DNA of 64,000 nucleotides from Hevea brasiliensis (lineage: Eukaryota; Streptophyta; Magnoliopsida; Malpighiales; Euphorbiaceae), in assembly GCF_030052815.1 (NCBI RefSeq), contig NC_079510.1, forward strand, positions 32,813,823 to 32,877,822, read 5' to 3'. Below, one piece after another: positions 33,717 to 46,850 of this stretch; the first letter of the stretch is position 1; each line of letters begins with the position of its first letter. Position numbers and translations under genes: made by a program. Under the pieces are notes generated by a model, which was not told the origin of the DNA, searched no databases, and saw nothing but the letters and a program-made list of their open reading frames with translations.

Positions 33717-35286
33717 TTTTGCTTATCCTCAAGCAAATCAAAACCTTTCTGAAACACTTTTTAGGGGAAACTTGGAAACATAACCAAAATTTCAATATGC
33801 ATACAATTGAACTCCTTCCATTCTTCATACCAATTTCTCTCTTTCAAGGCATAAAGACCTCAACAGCTGCCTATTTAGAGCTTCACCCCCTTCTTGATGC
33901 TTCAACTAATTATTCTTCTATGCAAGGCCATTAATAAATCACAAATAACTTGCTTCATCAGGATAGACTTAAGAAACAGTCACTCGCCCAAGTTGCCTCT
34001 ATTGATCATGATTGTGGTGAGTTTGATTTAATTCCAACTCTATAGGTATATCTCAATTTCCCATCTTCACTAATGTAGCATACACTTTTTAAAAGATCAA
34101 AAGGTCTTTGAAAGGGTTGTAATGGGGCTAAGGGATAATGATTTGGTTACCAATGAAGGGTTTTAAGGAGTGCAAATATGAGGATAGCATCTATGCACAA
34201 GGTACTAAGTATACTAAGTTTATACTACTGGTTTTGTATGGAAAGGAGGAGTTCTTGGTTTGCATAGTGCCAACCATGCTTATCTTGGAATATTCTCTCT
34301 TCTTCTTCTTCTTTTTTTTTTTCTTATCCATAACAAACTCATTATTTTTTAGCTGGGTTGGAAAGGCAAGTTATTCTTTGATTTCAATTGCACACTTGCA
34401 CTCTTTTTGAGTTCTACACGCTCTCCTCATATTTTCTTTTGCTCTTTATATACCTATCCTTTATGCATTAGGTTTCCTCAAAATGGTGAGGTAAGTGTTT
34501 AGGCCAGGGGTTAGGTCAATAATTATGGGTGAATAAAGAAAATCATATGGGTAAAAGTATAGGCTCAAGTTGGGTGTAAGGGATATATTATGACTAAGGG
34601 TGGCTAAGGCTTAGTTAGGCTACATCAAAGAATGCCTTAATCATCTCTTTATCAAGCATATGCTAGGATTTCGCCTTGATAGGTCCAAGAGACATGTTCT
34701 AGAGCTGGTGAGGCATTTTTAGGTTTGTTTGTATTTTAAAAATGTTCTCCTAATTTTGCAAGTTCAATATGACAGATTAATGGCTATGAAGGGGTTTAAC
34801 TAGTTTAACTCCATTTAGGTGATTTAGCTTTTCACAAACAATATATTAAGGGCTTTTTGCCTATCCAGAAACATTCATTCCTCAATCCCAGAGAGTTCAA
34901 TTATTTGCTCATTAAAGTTTTGGTTATAATTCTAAATTAAAAGCCATTTGAAAAAAAAAAAAGTCTAGAGTTTTCAAAATTCAAAAATTTTTTGGATTTT
35001 TGATACATAGGTATAATATGGATATAATTAAGCAGTATAATAAAATGCAATGTGTGAATGCATAAATGCATAAAGGCACCCCCAAACTCAAAATTGGCAT
35101 TATCCTTAACGGCAAACAGAATAAGCAAAGGTAAATAACAATAAAAATGCATGAAAAAGAGCATGTTATTTATTAAGATAGAAAGCATATGCAGCATAAA
35201 AAGATTAACAATCATGGACCTAGATGCCAGAATTAAGGCCTATGCCAGTATAGTATACCAAAAAGGCCTAATCTATGGTCCTATGA

Positions 35287-36570
35287 CTAAAAACTCTCAG
35301 AGGGTGAGGAAGGGGCGTCTGCATCATGGCGCTCTAAGATTATGTCCAACTTGTTATGAGCCTCTTGGAGACTATCTTCCACTATGCGAAGCTGGTCCTC
35401 AATAGTGGTCTCCAATGCCGGCATCCGAGCTTCAAATGTGGTTTCGATCCTCTGTAGGAAAGCAAGCACAGGGTCTGCAAGGGGTGGTATGTAGGGAAGA
35501 ACTCTGGCTGGGGATCCTTGCAAAATAGGGTCTCTTTCCACCTGTTGCTGTTGCTGCTATGCTGCACTAGAGGATTCACCTCTTTCTTTCGCTCCTGGTA
35601 CTACTTGGGGGATGACATTTCTTGCAACATCAATTAAAAGGCACTGGTCTCGCACTTGCCTGCATATCCCCATGGAGATACAGATGGTCTGGTCGATCCA
35701 AGAGGCACTAGCAATGGGGCATAAGCGGACATGGGCAGGCACAAACTCGAAATGAAAAGCAATTACTATTATCAGGCCACCCACTGCGATGTTCCCTGCG
35801 GCTTGGTGGAATATGCTTCAAAAGTGGTTACAGAGAAAATACCCTGTACTGCAATACTGGCCAGTCACCATGCACCATAGAAAGAATAGTTAATAGAATT
35901 TACAATACCCAAACTGTTATCACATCCCATAATGGTGTGGGCAGTGAATCGATGCATGTAACGCAGAGCGAGGCTCACCAACCCACTAGATTGGGATCTA
36001 CTGAAATTATAAATTTCTGAGTTTGAAGCAATGGATCACTAAAACTCAATACTATTGTAGACTAGTACTATTAAAGCAAAAAATGGAGTTAAACTCATCC
36101 ATGTTTAGGACATGATCAACTCCCAAGAGGCGAAATGTGATCCTCCTCCTATTACCTTTGTCAGTGGCCTGGAAACTCCCTAGGAACTCTATAGTGGTGT
36201 CCTTATAGGCGGGGTAGCATAGTTAGGCAAAATGGATCCACCCAATATTGTCAAGAAGAATGTCTACCTCCACTTTCAACCCTAATCTCTCCAGTAGGGC
36301 AGCGTCCATGTACTTGGTGGATGAAATCTTGCGGTGATCAAGCCTAGCACATAAGTCTTGGTGCTCGGTATTGCAGAAGGGCTAGGCGATGGAGAAGTTG
36401 GGTTTTAGTGGTTGTTAGGGTTGCTGGTGTTATGGAGATTGTGGTTGTAGTTCTTATGGTGGCCGAGTTCTTAGGCGTTGGGGTGGAGGTTGAGAGGGTG
36501 GGGATGGTGAATCATAGCCTCTTCGAGATGAAGAGCCAACTCTACTTGCAGCTTTCTTTGTTGGTGCCAT
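35287..36570 (-). pseudogene. Additional 3' ORF of element D (Athila env-like/plant-specific ORF), decayed
   Basis: Athila elements often carry an extra ORF between integrase and the 3' LTR. Here a start at 36570 (MAPTKKAASRVGSSS), a serine/proline-rich N terminus, and a core near 36240-36100 (TTIEFLGSF, ITFRLLGVDHVLNMDEF) match that ORF as I know it. The end is open from 35541 to 35287 with a predicted coiled coil (FLQRIETTFEARMPALETT... NKLDIILERHD). Stops and frame changes are frequent. Function in the family is uncertain; an envelope role has been suggested but not shown. Confidence 0.65.
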
Positions 36571-36759
36571 GGAAGAAGAAAGAAGAAAGAAATTTTTAGG
36601 GATTGGAGAGGGGAATTAAGATGGAGAGGAAAAATTGTAAGGAAATCTTTGGAAAGAGGGGGATTTATAGGAGTTTAAAGGGTGGGTAACAGTTAGAGGG
36701 CATTTAAAGGGGCGAAGATGGTGTTTTGGAAGCATTTTCTCGCCTCTTCGGTGAGCTTT

Positions 36760-37140
36760 CTGCGATGTCTTACACGGGCCCGTGTATCACTACACGACCC
36801 AACCCGTGTAACTTTCTGTTTCTCTTGTTCTATTCTAGGGCAGGTACATGAGTAGTGTACTGTTACATGGGGTATCCCATGTAATTTTCTGCCTATGAAT
36901 TCCTGTGTTTCCCACCTTACACAGGGCCGTGTAATGAGGAAAAGAGGCCTGTGTAAGTTTCTACCCCAAGTTATCCCAACCCTGTTTTTTGAGTTTTCTA
37001 ATTACATAGGCTGTGTGTCTTCACACTGGGTGACCTGTGTAACTTTCTAGAGTGCCTATATCTATGAGCTTTCTAGGTCCAGAATGTTACACGGGGCGTA
37101 TACCATTACACTTCTGACTCGTGTAACTTTCTAGGCAAAA
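36760..37140. repeat. Degenerate array of TTACACGG/CCGTGTAA palindromic units
   Basis: About five units of roughly 65-80 bp, each with a TTACACGGG-like half, a CCCGTGTA-like half, a CACTACACG-like link and a closing GTGTAACTTTCT. The same motif family is in both LTRs of element D (33170-33470 and 55600-55900). No coding. The rest of 33717-35286 (between PPT and the extra ORF) holds no recognisable gene. Confidence 0.7.
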
Positions 37141-37381
37141 TTTTTCTGTGCTCTCAAAAGGTATTTTCTTATTCTAACTCTCCAGAAGGTTATGCTAACT
37201 TATTTTTATGTGAAAGAGCTAAATGCAAATAGAAGTTAGCAACAAAAATACTCCCCTATTTTGTGGTTTCCTTTCTTGCATGGATTAGACTTGGTGATCT
37301 CCTCTCTCTTTTTGCGTTCCTCTTATCCTATGTGCAATGTAAAGAATGGGGTCTCTATAAAATGAGAAATAACATAAAAAA

Positions 37382-40300
37382 TGTAATGCCCTCACTTTAG
37401 CTAGTCCGTACATTCTACTGTTTTGGTGACCAATGTCAATTTGGACAGCCAGAATGTCTGGAATTATATTTAGACTAGAGTGAGGAGTAATAAATAAATC
37501 AAATAATGATAAGAAAAATTTAGAAAAAATTTTAGAAATAAAATACAACAAGGTTAAATGAGCTGGTGCTTCAGCGATGAGTAACCTAACGGGAAGTAAC
37601 TTTGAAGATAGTTGTCGACTCTATAGCTATGGAAAAATCCTGTGAAATAATTTCTGGTACTCCGGTGAAGAATTATTGAGGTTTCAATGATAATAGATTG
37701 CTAAGAAAACACAAAGAACATTAAAACAATCGGTACAGACAATTTTAGCTCAATAAGCTAAACGAAGGGCATTTTGATCATTTCACCTTCAGAGATGATT
37801 TTTGGCCAACTTGTCCATTTAAGTAAGTGAGATCCATGCCCTAAAATATGAATAAATATTGCTAAAAATCTAATTAAAAATGATAAAAGAAAGAAAGAAA
37901 AGGAAATAAAAGAAAATGAAATTTAATTTAGAAATATGACATCATGCATGTGTAAGCATAATGCAATTAAAAAGAGCTTTATCCAATTACAATTTTACAA
38001 ACCCATTTATAAGACATAAAAGAGATCAAATTAAAAGAAAAATTCATTCATCTTCTTCTTCACCCATGATAGCCGAACCTCCTCTCCCAAAGCTCTCCAC
38101 CATTGCCAACAATTTTAAGCTTAATTTCCCTCAAAATTTCACCATATTTTCCCTATATCTCTTCATTAAAACTTGATATTTAACCTAGCTAGAGTGTTTG
38201 GAAGTAAAAGGAAGCACAAATCTTGAAGTTGGCAAGGAAGAGAAATTGTTAAACAAAGGTTAGTGTCAATTTCCCCTTCCCTCTCTTTATATTCCTTGTT
38301 AGAACTAAAGATTAAGTGAGAGTATGTTAGAAATTAAACAAATTATGCATGATAGAGCAACTTTAAATTTTCAGCAGCCAAGAATTTGTTAGGGTTTTGA
38401 TGATTTTAATTGAATTAAAATTTTGTATTGGTTGCCCTTGATGAGAATGTAAGGATGAAAACCTTGATTGTTCATGTATGGTGATAAATTGAAGAATTGG
38501 GAATTAGGGTTTGAGCAAAAATTGGGGTTTTGTTCAATTGATAGTAAATTGGTGTTCTAATGGTCAATTATTGACCATTTGAGGTGAATTGACCCTAATT
38601 TAGAGTGAATTGTGGCATTAAGAATTGATTTGGTATGCTGCCCCTATTGTGCCAGAATTTCTAGACCTGAGTCCAGTGGGTTTGGGAACCCTAAATAGAC
38701 TTGTGTAGCTCCAATTGGTGCAAGGCCAATTGGAGGTAAAATTAGAAACATAATACCACATTTTTTTATGAAGAAACCCTACTCAGAAAACTAACTTAAA
38801 ATGACCTAAAAATTGACTAAATCTGGGTAACCAATTCTGGACCTAGTTAAAATGAGTAAATGAATAGTGTTTATTCATATGGCCAAAACTTTGTGTACGA
38901 AGGTCCAAATGACATGATTTTTGAACCAATGGAAAGATTAGACAATGTAGAACAACTTTCATGAAGAATACAAACTCAAATTCTGACCATAACCAATTCA
39001 AATTGCTGGCCAAAGTCAGGACACCAAAACTCCAGAACCAAATCCTACCCAGAAAATCTGGACAATGAACCAATCCGGCCAGTTATGGTAAAAATGCCAT
39101 AACTTGAGCTACAAAACTCCAAATGGAGTGATTCAAAAAGATAATTAAACCATTAAGAAACAATTTTCATGAAGAAAGTTTAGCCAAATTCCCACTGTAG
39201 CTTGGTCCAATAAAATAGTAAACTTAGGCAATAAAATCTGAAAATTTGAAACAACTCTAAATAAGTTTTGAATTGAGATTGGCTATTAATGCCAACAAGT
39301 TTAAAATCCAAAATGTGGGATTCTGGTGTAATTAGAACTAACATAACTATTATGTATGAAAAAAGTCAATATTTATGCATGAATAGTAAGGTGAATAGTA
39401 ACCACCAAACATCAAATGCAAATAAATAAATAATTAATTTGTTAACATGTCCTAGTATGCCTAGAATGATTGGTGTGGATAGGTTGGCATGCCAATAAGG
39501 TTCCGATAGCAGTACTGCATATGGCTTTATGCCATTCCGTGATTTGTGATATTTTATGTCATTTTTTGATATTATGGCCTATGGCCATTTTGCTATACTT
39601 GATACACTTGGCCTTGTGCTCGATGCTTGTTGTGGCTTGTTAGCTGTTCTGTTGCACACTTGGAGACACTATGTGACCAATGGTGTGACAGCCCGAGGTA
39701 CTAGGTACCTAGTGTCAGTTTACTCATTTATCCAGTCCAGTCATTAGTATAGGTTACTTGGGCAACTATATATAAGTCTTAATAATTTGTAACCAAATAA
39801 TAAATATAAAAAGTGCTAAAATTAATAATATTATGAATAATTGTCAAAAACTCAGTCTGCATAAAATAATACCATAAATTTGGCATATTCATTTATTTTA
39901 GTTTATTTTTATTTAATATTGACACTACTAAATTGTATTGCTTAGCACATCGCTGTTTGCCATGCATAGGTACTGGAGACACGGATAGAGAGCCCAGCAG
40001 ACCTCAGACTGGGTGAGCATTCAGATCTATATTGAGTCCTGAGTCACCTCCATTACAGTGCATCTTTGGTGGGACCCTTAGGCTTCTTTTGTATTTTGTA
40101 TTTTGCATTTTGTAATAGACATTAGTTTTTGGTTTGTACATTATAAACTCATGTAGTTATATGTCACTATAATTATCTGTAATTTTTGAGTGTTTCTCCA
40201 TAAAATTGAGTTTAATTATGATATGCATGAAATTGAGTTTTAGAAATGTTGAGAATTGTTGAGACTTTTTTGATGGTTATTGGAGCTGAGAATATGATGA

Positions 40301-40533
40301 ACATATTGGGAGTGTTTTTAACAGGTTCTGAAGAACTGTTTTTCCAATTTATAACCGGCACTCTGTCGGATTTTCTGTAAAATTTGCGAAAATTTGAATT
40401 AATCAAAATTTTAATAAATGACATAATTTTTTTATTAAGAACTGTAAATTGGAATAAGATAAGATTTGGTACTCCGACACACTGTGTGGCATACCTTGCT
40501 CGGCTACACTGTAGACGAGTAAGGGGTGTCACA
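37382..40533 (+). mobile_element. Probable solo LTR F inserted in element D
   Basis: Starts TGTAATGCCCTCAC (37382) and ends GGGGTGTCACA (40533), which is the form of Tekay/Retand-class gypsy LTRs, and is flanked on both sides by aaaaa (37377-37381 and 40534-40538). Inside are a second TGACAGCCCGAGGTA-like block near 39686 and a TATATATAAG at about 39768. No PBS, PPT or coding is present within, so it is a solo LTR of 3152 bp. The target duplication lies in an A-run and therefore is weak evidence. The frames in it are not genes. Confidence 0.65.
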
Positions 40534-40559
40534 AAAAAAGAATTTAAATCATAAAGAAA

Positions 40560-42026
40560 ATGTAAAAATCTTGGGTTGCTTTCTAAGTAGCGCTTGTTTA
40601 TAGTCGTTAGCTCGACTATCTTTCGGATTTAAGATTGGATTGGATGATTGCTATAGGATTGTATGAATCTTTTCTCAATTGTGTCTCCTGAGAAGTACGG
40701 CTTCAATCTCTGCCCATTAACCTTAAAGGCACCAGAGGTTTCACTCTATACTTCTACTGCTCCATGTGGGAAGATTTGAGTGAACTTGAAGGGTCTGGAC
40801 TATCTTGACTGTAGCTTTCCTAGGAAGAGCTTTAGCCTTGAGTTGAATAGCAGGACAAGGTCTCCTTCTTTGATTTTTTTCCTGGTTATGTGCTTATCAT
40901 GCCATCTTTTGGTCCTGTCCTTAAAGATCTTGGCATTCTCATAGGCATCTTACCTAATTTCATGTAGTTCATTGAGCTGTAGAAGTCTCTTTTCTCTAGC
41001 AACTTTTAAGTAGAAGTTCAGGGTTTGAATCGCCCAATAAGCCTTGTGTTCAAGCTTGACTGGGAGGTGGCATGATTTCCCATAAACCAAACGAAAGGGG
41101 GTTGTTCCAATGGGAGTTTTGTATGCAGTGCGATAGGCCCATAATGCATCATCTAATTTTAAAGACCAATCCTTCCTTGAGCAGTTGACCATTTTCTCAA
41201 GGATTTGCTTTAGTTCCTTGCTTGAAACTTTCACTTGGCCACTAGTTTGAGGGTGGTAAGGTGTTATCGCTTTGTGAGTCACTCCATATTTCTTTAATAA
41301 TGTCTCAAATTGTTGATTGCAAAAATGACTTTCTCCATCACTGATGATTGCCCTTGGGGTGCCACATCTTGTCAAGATATACTTCTTGAGGAATTTGGTT
41401 ACCGCTCTGGCATCATTTGTTGGTGTGGCTATTGCTTCCACCCAATTTGATACATATTCAACACCAACCAAAATATACGTGTTTTCAAATGAAGATGGAA
41501 ATAGACCCATGCAGTCTATTCCCCACACATCAAACAGTTCTATTTCAAGTATACCATGCAGTGGCATTTTATTCCTCCTTGAGATATTTCCTATTCTTTG
41601 GTATTGATCACATGTCGGCACAAAGGATCGCAAATCTTTGCATAGATTTGGCCAGTAGAACCCTGCTTGTAAAATTTTAGCTGCTGTTTTATTGTGCTAA
41701 AATGTCCTCCATATGGTGATGAGTGGCAGTATTGCAGAATACTCTTTACCTTCTCCTCTGGTATGCATCTTCTTATCAGGCTATCATAACATCTCTTGTA
41801 TAGCAAAGGTTCCTCCTATGTGTAGTATCTCACATAATGCAGGAATTTCTTACTTTACTGGTAGGACATGTGGGGTGGCAAAATCTTGCATACAAGGTAA
41901 TTAACAATGTTAGTATACCAAAGGGCTTGGGAGATTACAAATAAGTTCTCATCTGGAAAGGAATCATCAATTGGCAAAGCATCAAAGCTATCCCTATGTT
42001 CTTTCCACCTAATCCTAGACAGATGG
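40560..42026 (-). pseudogene. Athila integrase of element D (continuation beyond element E)
   Basis: It resumes with ADHLSRI at 42030. The zinc-binding segment includes [18 protein letters not shown] (about 41720) and [11 protein letters not shown] (about 41610). The catalytic core is open at 41633-40950: [10 protein letters not shown] (first Asp), [19 protein letters not shown] (second Asp, about 41340), then [19 protein letters not shown] (about 41250), where the catalytic Glu in the usual Q-x-E position is lost (V-K). [35 protein letters not shown] sequence follows. The basic C-terminal tail continues in pieces to about 40560, where solo LTR F begins. Confidence 0.9.
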
Positions 42027-42031
42027 TCGGC

Positions 42032-42612
42032 TGTGGAAACCCAATATTTTATTTATTTATTTATTTTAATTAGCTAACAATATTTCAATATATTTATAAG
42101 AAAGGAAATATTTTATTGGATGGCCTACTTATTTATTTAATTATATATATATATATATTATTTTTAAAATTAAATATATATTTATAATCTGAACAACCCA
42201 GTTCAATAACAACTCTTATCTCATCTTATACATAATAAAACTCTTGAAATTTATATATTCTAATCATCTCTTTCTGCTAAACTGTGTTCTCACAAACCCG
42301 TTTATTACCTTCTTTTTCTACTAATTATTCTCAACAGGTATTTTCATCATCTTTCATATATATATATATATATATATATGATTTATAATCTCATATGCAC
42401 AGAGAATCTCTAAATTCTTACTTCTCTATTCATCACCTTCGATTCTATTTTCAACGTAAAAAATTCCCTTTCTTTGTTCAATAATGGGTGAATTTGATTT
42501 TATTTTCTTTCCTTGAATTGTTACAACTATTCTAGAAATTTTTTTTTTCTTTGACCATTGGTATTGAATTTGGTTGATTATGATAACTGATAGACAATAA
42601 CCTTGAATTTAG

Positions 42613-42677
<65 letters not shown>

Positions 42678-43872
42678 TTTATTATTAGTTGGTCAATTTT
42701 TTTTTTAATATATTTTAGGTATGTAGGAGATTTGAATATTTAATTTGTTAGCTGAATTGTCTCTTTTTCATTGAATATAACTATTGTTTCGGAGGTTTCA
42801 GGTGAGCGGTAATTATAGTACATGGCACCGTTTTAGTCCCTTTTAAAATTTCTTAGCATTGAATTGTTATCAAATGAAATTTTAAATTAATATTTTAACA
42901 ATTATTTTACATATAGTTTTCTAGAGTTTTATTTTATTATTGAAATTTAATCCAATTTTGATTAAATAATACATTTTGTTAATTATCCATGCATTAGAGC
43001 CATTAGGATTCCGGGAACAGGCCTTTAATGTCTTTTATATTGATTGATATCTAATTGTGGAATTTACAAATGTGTTTCACAAAATTGATTTGGGATTGAT
43101 TTGATCTTATTGACTCTCTAAAATTGTTGACATAAACTGTTGGAATTGCACTGTCAGTTATTATTCATTATCTAAAATTTTTGGGTTGATTTTGATTGAT
43201 TTATAGAAATTGATTTTTTATTTTGAATTTGTACCTATGCCCAGTATCTGTATCTGCTATATGGCCTTGCCATGTGGACTATCATGGTATTAGGTTGCAT
43301 TGTTGAGTCATGCATCATTATAATTTATGGTTTGCATTAGTATCATATGTATTGATATATATGAAGGAGGAGGAATGTATCTGATATTTGGTAGCGCGCT
43401 TACCATATGGCCTTTGGTGATGTGGGGTATCATCACCCTGGTGTATTGTACCATAAAATTTTGTTGAATGAATTCCTTTTATATATATGTTTTATGACAT
43501 TATTTTACTATTGATTTTGATAGCATGAGCATGATTTTATTAAATAAAAAATTTATTGAGAAATTAATTAAGCGTCTGTCTGTTCCCATTCCATTGTGTG
43601 CTGTAATTATCATTCACTGAGCATTAGCTCAAACCATATTTTCTTTGTCTGTTATTTGTTTTAGATAAGTAGAATTCTGAAGCTGATAGAAATATTTAGT
43701 CGATTTTCTGGAGAGGGACAATCTTTGATCAAGGTATGCCCAAATTCATGTTTCCTCGAGCTAATAATTAGTTTAGTTTATTGAACAGTTTAAGTTTTTA
43801 TTTGAAATTTGCAGAGACTCCGCAGTTTACTTATGGGATATTTATGTTGTTTGTTTAGTGTTTTGTTTACTT
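42032..43872 (+). repeat. 5' LTR of element E, 3' end deleted
   Basis: Starts TGTGGAAACCC; matches 48330-50170 including paired (TA)n tracts. Similarity stops near 43872, where the right copy continues for about 165 bp to GTCGTGACA but this copy passes directly into gag. Confidence 0.93.
42614..42673. repeat. (TA)n microsatellite in the 5' LTR of element E
   Basis: About 60 bases of alternating TA. The corresponding tract in the 3' LTR is 48951-49005 (about 55 bases), and a second tract is 24 bases here (42356-42379) against 48 there (48662-48709). Confidence 0.95.
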
Positions 43873-44950
43873 ATGAGTACCTTACAACTCAACAATAGCA
43901 ACCAGTGGTTAGCCCTATTTCAGCACCAACTCAGGATAGGGCTCGATTTCTAGACTCTATGGACTTTCTCAATCTAAAACCAAAGGAGTTCACTGGAGAG
44001 GATGCATTAGCTAATCCCTTAGATTTTCTAGATGACATGGAGAGGTGTTATGACACTATGGATTGTAGTAGTGCTAGGATGGTGATATTGGTAGGAAATC
44101 AGCTTAAGGGAGTTGCTTGTGAGTGGTATCTCTCTAAGAAGAATGGGCGACCCAAAGGTTCTATCCTCTGGCTTGAGTTTCACTCTCTCCTCTTAGAGCA
44201 ATTTCTCCCTCTTAGTGTTCAAGAGGCTAAGGCTTTGAAGTTTGAAACCTTAAAGTAAGGCAACATGACAGTTACAGAGTATGAGATGAAGTTTACCAAA
44301 TTATCCCGCTTTAGTAAACACTTAATTCCAAATGAGGAGAAGAAGGTCACAGGTTTGAAAGGGGCTTACAAGACAGGCTAATTGATCGTGTAGCTCCTTT
44401 TCGACTGCCTAAATATGAGGAGGTGGTTGATCAGGCTAGACAGACGGAGATGTATGATGATGAACGTTGGGCTCGTGAGCAGCGCAAGCAGTTTAAGCAA
44501 GATGGTCAGGGTAATCAGTTTAACAGAGGATAGAGTCATCAGGGTTCTTATCAGGGTAATAAGTAGGGTTCTCAGTCTATAGTTGGCAATAGGGCACATC
44601 AATCTAGAGTTGGTCAGGGACTTGAGCAGAGGACTCATGCAGGGAATTCTCGGTATAGTCAGATTAGCACTGGGCCTGTTTCCACCCCTTGTCTGCATTG
44701 TGGTAAGCTACATAAGGGCACTTGTGATTGGGTCACTAGAGCATGCTTTGGTTGTGGACAGCTGGGACACCATAGACAGGACTGTCCTACTAGTGGCACA
44801 ACTCAAGGTGTTGGTCAAGCAGCACATTTTACTCCCTCTCAGATTCAACCAGTTTCACAGTATAGTGGTAGAAGTTATGGTTCTGGTGGTCATGGTCAGG
44901 GTGGTAGAGGTTCTAGTGATAGAGGATTTGCTCAAACTCAAAGATAGACA
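43873..44950 (+). pseudogene. gag: gag of element E with double zinc knuckle
   Basis: Open from about 43905 (VSPISAPTQDRARFLDSMDFL), with FTGEDALANPLDFLDDMERCY and GVACEWYLSKKNG, the gag core of Tekay-like elements. A stop at 44256 and a frameshift near 44360 break it. At about 44690-44790: CLHCGKLHKGTC then CFGCGQLGHHRQDC, a perfect CX2CX4HX4C knuckle. The start codon and N terminus were lost with the LTR-PBS deletion, so even an otherwise intact gag could not be made. A glycine/serine-rich linker follows to 44946. Confidence 0.88.
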
Positions 44951-45454
44951 TCTGGTGGTAGAGGTCAAGCCATGGTTTTTATTTTGACTCAGCTGGATGC
45001 ACAGGCATCTAATGCAATAGTGACAGGTACACTTTCTATTTGTTCATTTGATGCTGGAGTACTATTTGATCCTGGTTCCACTCATTCCTTTGTTTCTCCA
45101 TACTTTTCCATGAGATTTAGTGCACCACCTACTTTGTTAGAGTATCCTTTATCTGTATCAACACCTATGGGGAATGCAATAGACACTGATATGGTGCATA
45201 CGGGATGTATAGTTCACATTAGAGATAGGGAATTAGCTGCAGATCTTATTTCTTTGGATATGTTTAAGTTTGATGTGATTTTAGGCATGGACTGGTTAGC
45301 CACTTATAAAGTTTCATTGAATTACCATAATAAAGTTGTATTCTTTAAAATTCCTAGGGAGGCAGAATTTCATTTTCTGATATGGTGCATAGGAGATCGC
45401 AGTATAGCCTCTAAAAATCTTATCTCAACAGTGAGTGCTAGCCGATTATTGTGA
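44951..45454 (+). pseudogene. Aspartic protease domain of element E
   Basis: The 160-codon open frame shows SICSFDAGVLFDPGSTHSFV at about 45035-45095; the D-P-G-S-T active site is the usual form for this lineage and is intact. FDVILGMDWLATYKVSLNYH follows at about 45270. It ends at 45454 with SASRLL and a TGA. Confidence 0.9.
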
Positions 45455-46850
45455 AAGAGGTGTAAGGGGTATCTAGCTTATGTTAGAGACATTCAGGCAG
45501 AAGGTGCAGGTTTGGAGAATGTTACAATGGTTAAGGAGTTCCCTGATATGTTTCCAGAAAATTTGTTAGGTTTACCCCTGGAGCAAGAGGTAGAGTTTAG
45601 TATAGACTTAGTTCCTGGAATTGAGCCCATATTTATGCCACCTTATCATATGGCACCTGTAGAACTTAAGTAGTTGAAGGAGCAATTAGGGGTTTATTCA
45701 CCCATGGGGTGTTCCTGTGTTATTTGTGTAGAAGAAGGATGGGTCTTTGAGAATGTGCATTGATTACAGGCAATTGAATAAGGTGACTGTGCATAATAAG
45801 TATCCTCTTTCACGTGTAGATGACTTGTTTGACCAACTTCAAGGTGCAAAGTGTTTTTCTAAGATTGATCTTCGATTTGGGTATCACCAATTGAGGGTCA
45901 AGAACGAAGACATACTTAAGACTGCCTTTAGGACTAGGTATGAACACTATGAATTTCTCGTAATACCTTTTGGTCGTACCAATTCCTCAGCTACTTTTAT
46001 GGATCTCATGAATAGAGTTTTCAAGCCTTTCCTAGATCAGTTTGTTATAGTGTTCATTGATGACATTCTAGTGTACTCGAAGGTAGGGAATTGCATGAGC
46101 AGCATTTGAGAATTATCTTTCAGACCTTATAAGAACACAAGCTATATGCCAAGTTCCTAAAATATGAGTTTTGGTTAGATAGTGTGGCTTTCCTGGGCCA
46201 TACAGTGTCTAAGGATGGGGTGTGTGTTGATAAGAAGAAAGTTGAGGTAGTGCGTCATTGGCCTAGACTAACAACTGTGTCAAAGATTCATAGTTTCTTA
46301 GGTTTAGTAGGGTATTACAGACAGTTTGTTCAAGACTTCTCTCATATTGCTGCACCTTTAACTAAGTTAACACAGAAGAATATGAAATTTCAGTGGTCTG
46401 AGGCCTGTGAAAAGAGTTTTCAGGAGCTTAAGACTCATTTGACTATAGCACCAGTGTTAGCTCTTCCCTCTGGATTAGGGAGATATGCAGTATAATGTGA
46501 TGCCTTTAGGGTTGGTTTAGGATGTGTTTTGATGCAGCATGGACGAGTTATTGCATATGCTTCTCGTCAGTTGAAAAGGCAAGAGCAGAATTACCCAACT
46601 CATGATTTGGAAATGGCTGTAGTAATTTTTGCTTTGAAAATCTGGAGGCACTACTTGTATGGTTAGACTTGTGAAATCTTCACTGACTATAAAAGTCTAA
46701 AATATATCTTTGACCAACGTGATCTTAATCTTAGGCAAAGGAGATGGGTAGAATTGCTGAAAGATTATGATTGCACTATACAGTATCACCCTGGAAAAGC
46801 TAATGTGTTGGCTAATGCTCTGAGCAGGAAGTCTTCTGGTAGTTTAGCCC
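45455..46850 (+). pseudogene. pol: Reverse transcriptase and RNase H of element E
   Basis: [20 protein letters not shown] (about 45735), [35 protein letters not shown], and the catalytic [10 protein letters not shown] (about 46060) with both Asp. A frameshift near 46085 separates it from FLGHTVSKDGV (46187) and [17 protein letters not shown] (thumb). RNase H: a [14 protein letters not shown] segment at about 46497 (Ser of the D-A-S motif changed to Phe), [26 protein letters not shown] and [18 protein letters not shown] ending near 46835. Confidence 0.9.
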
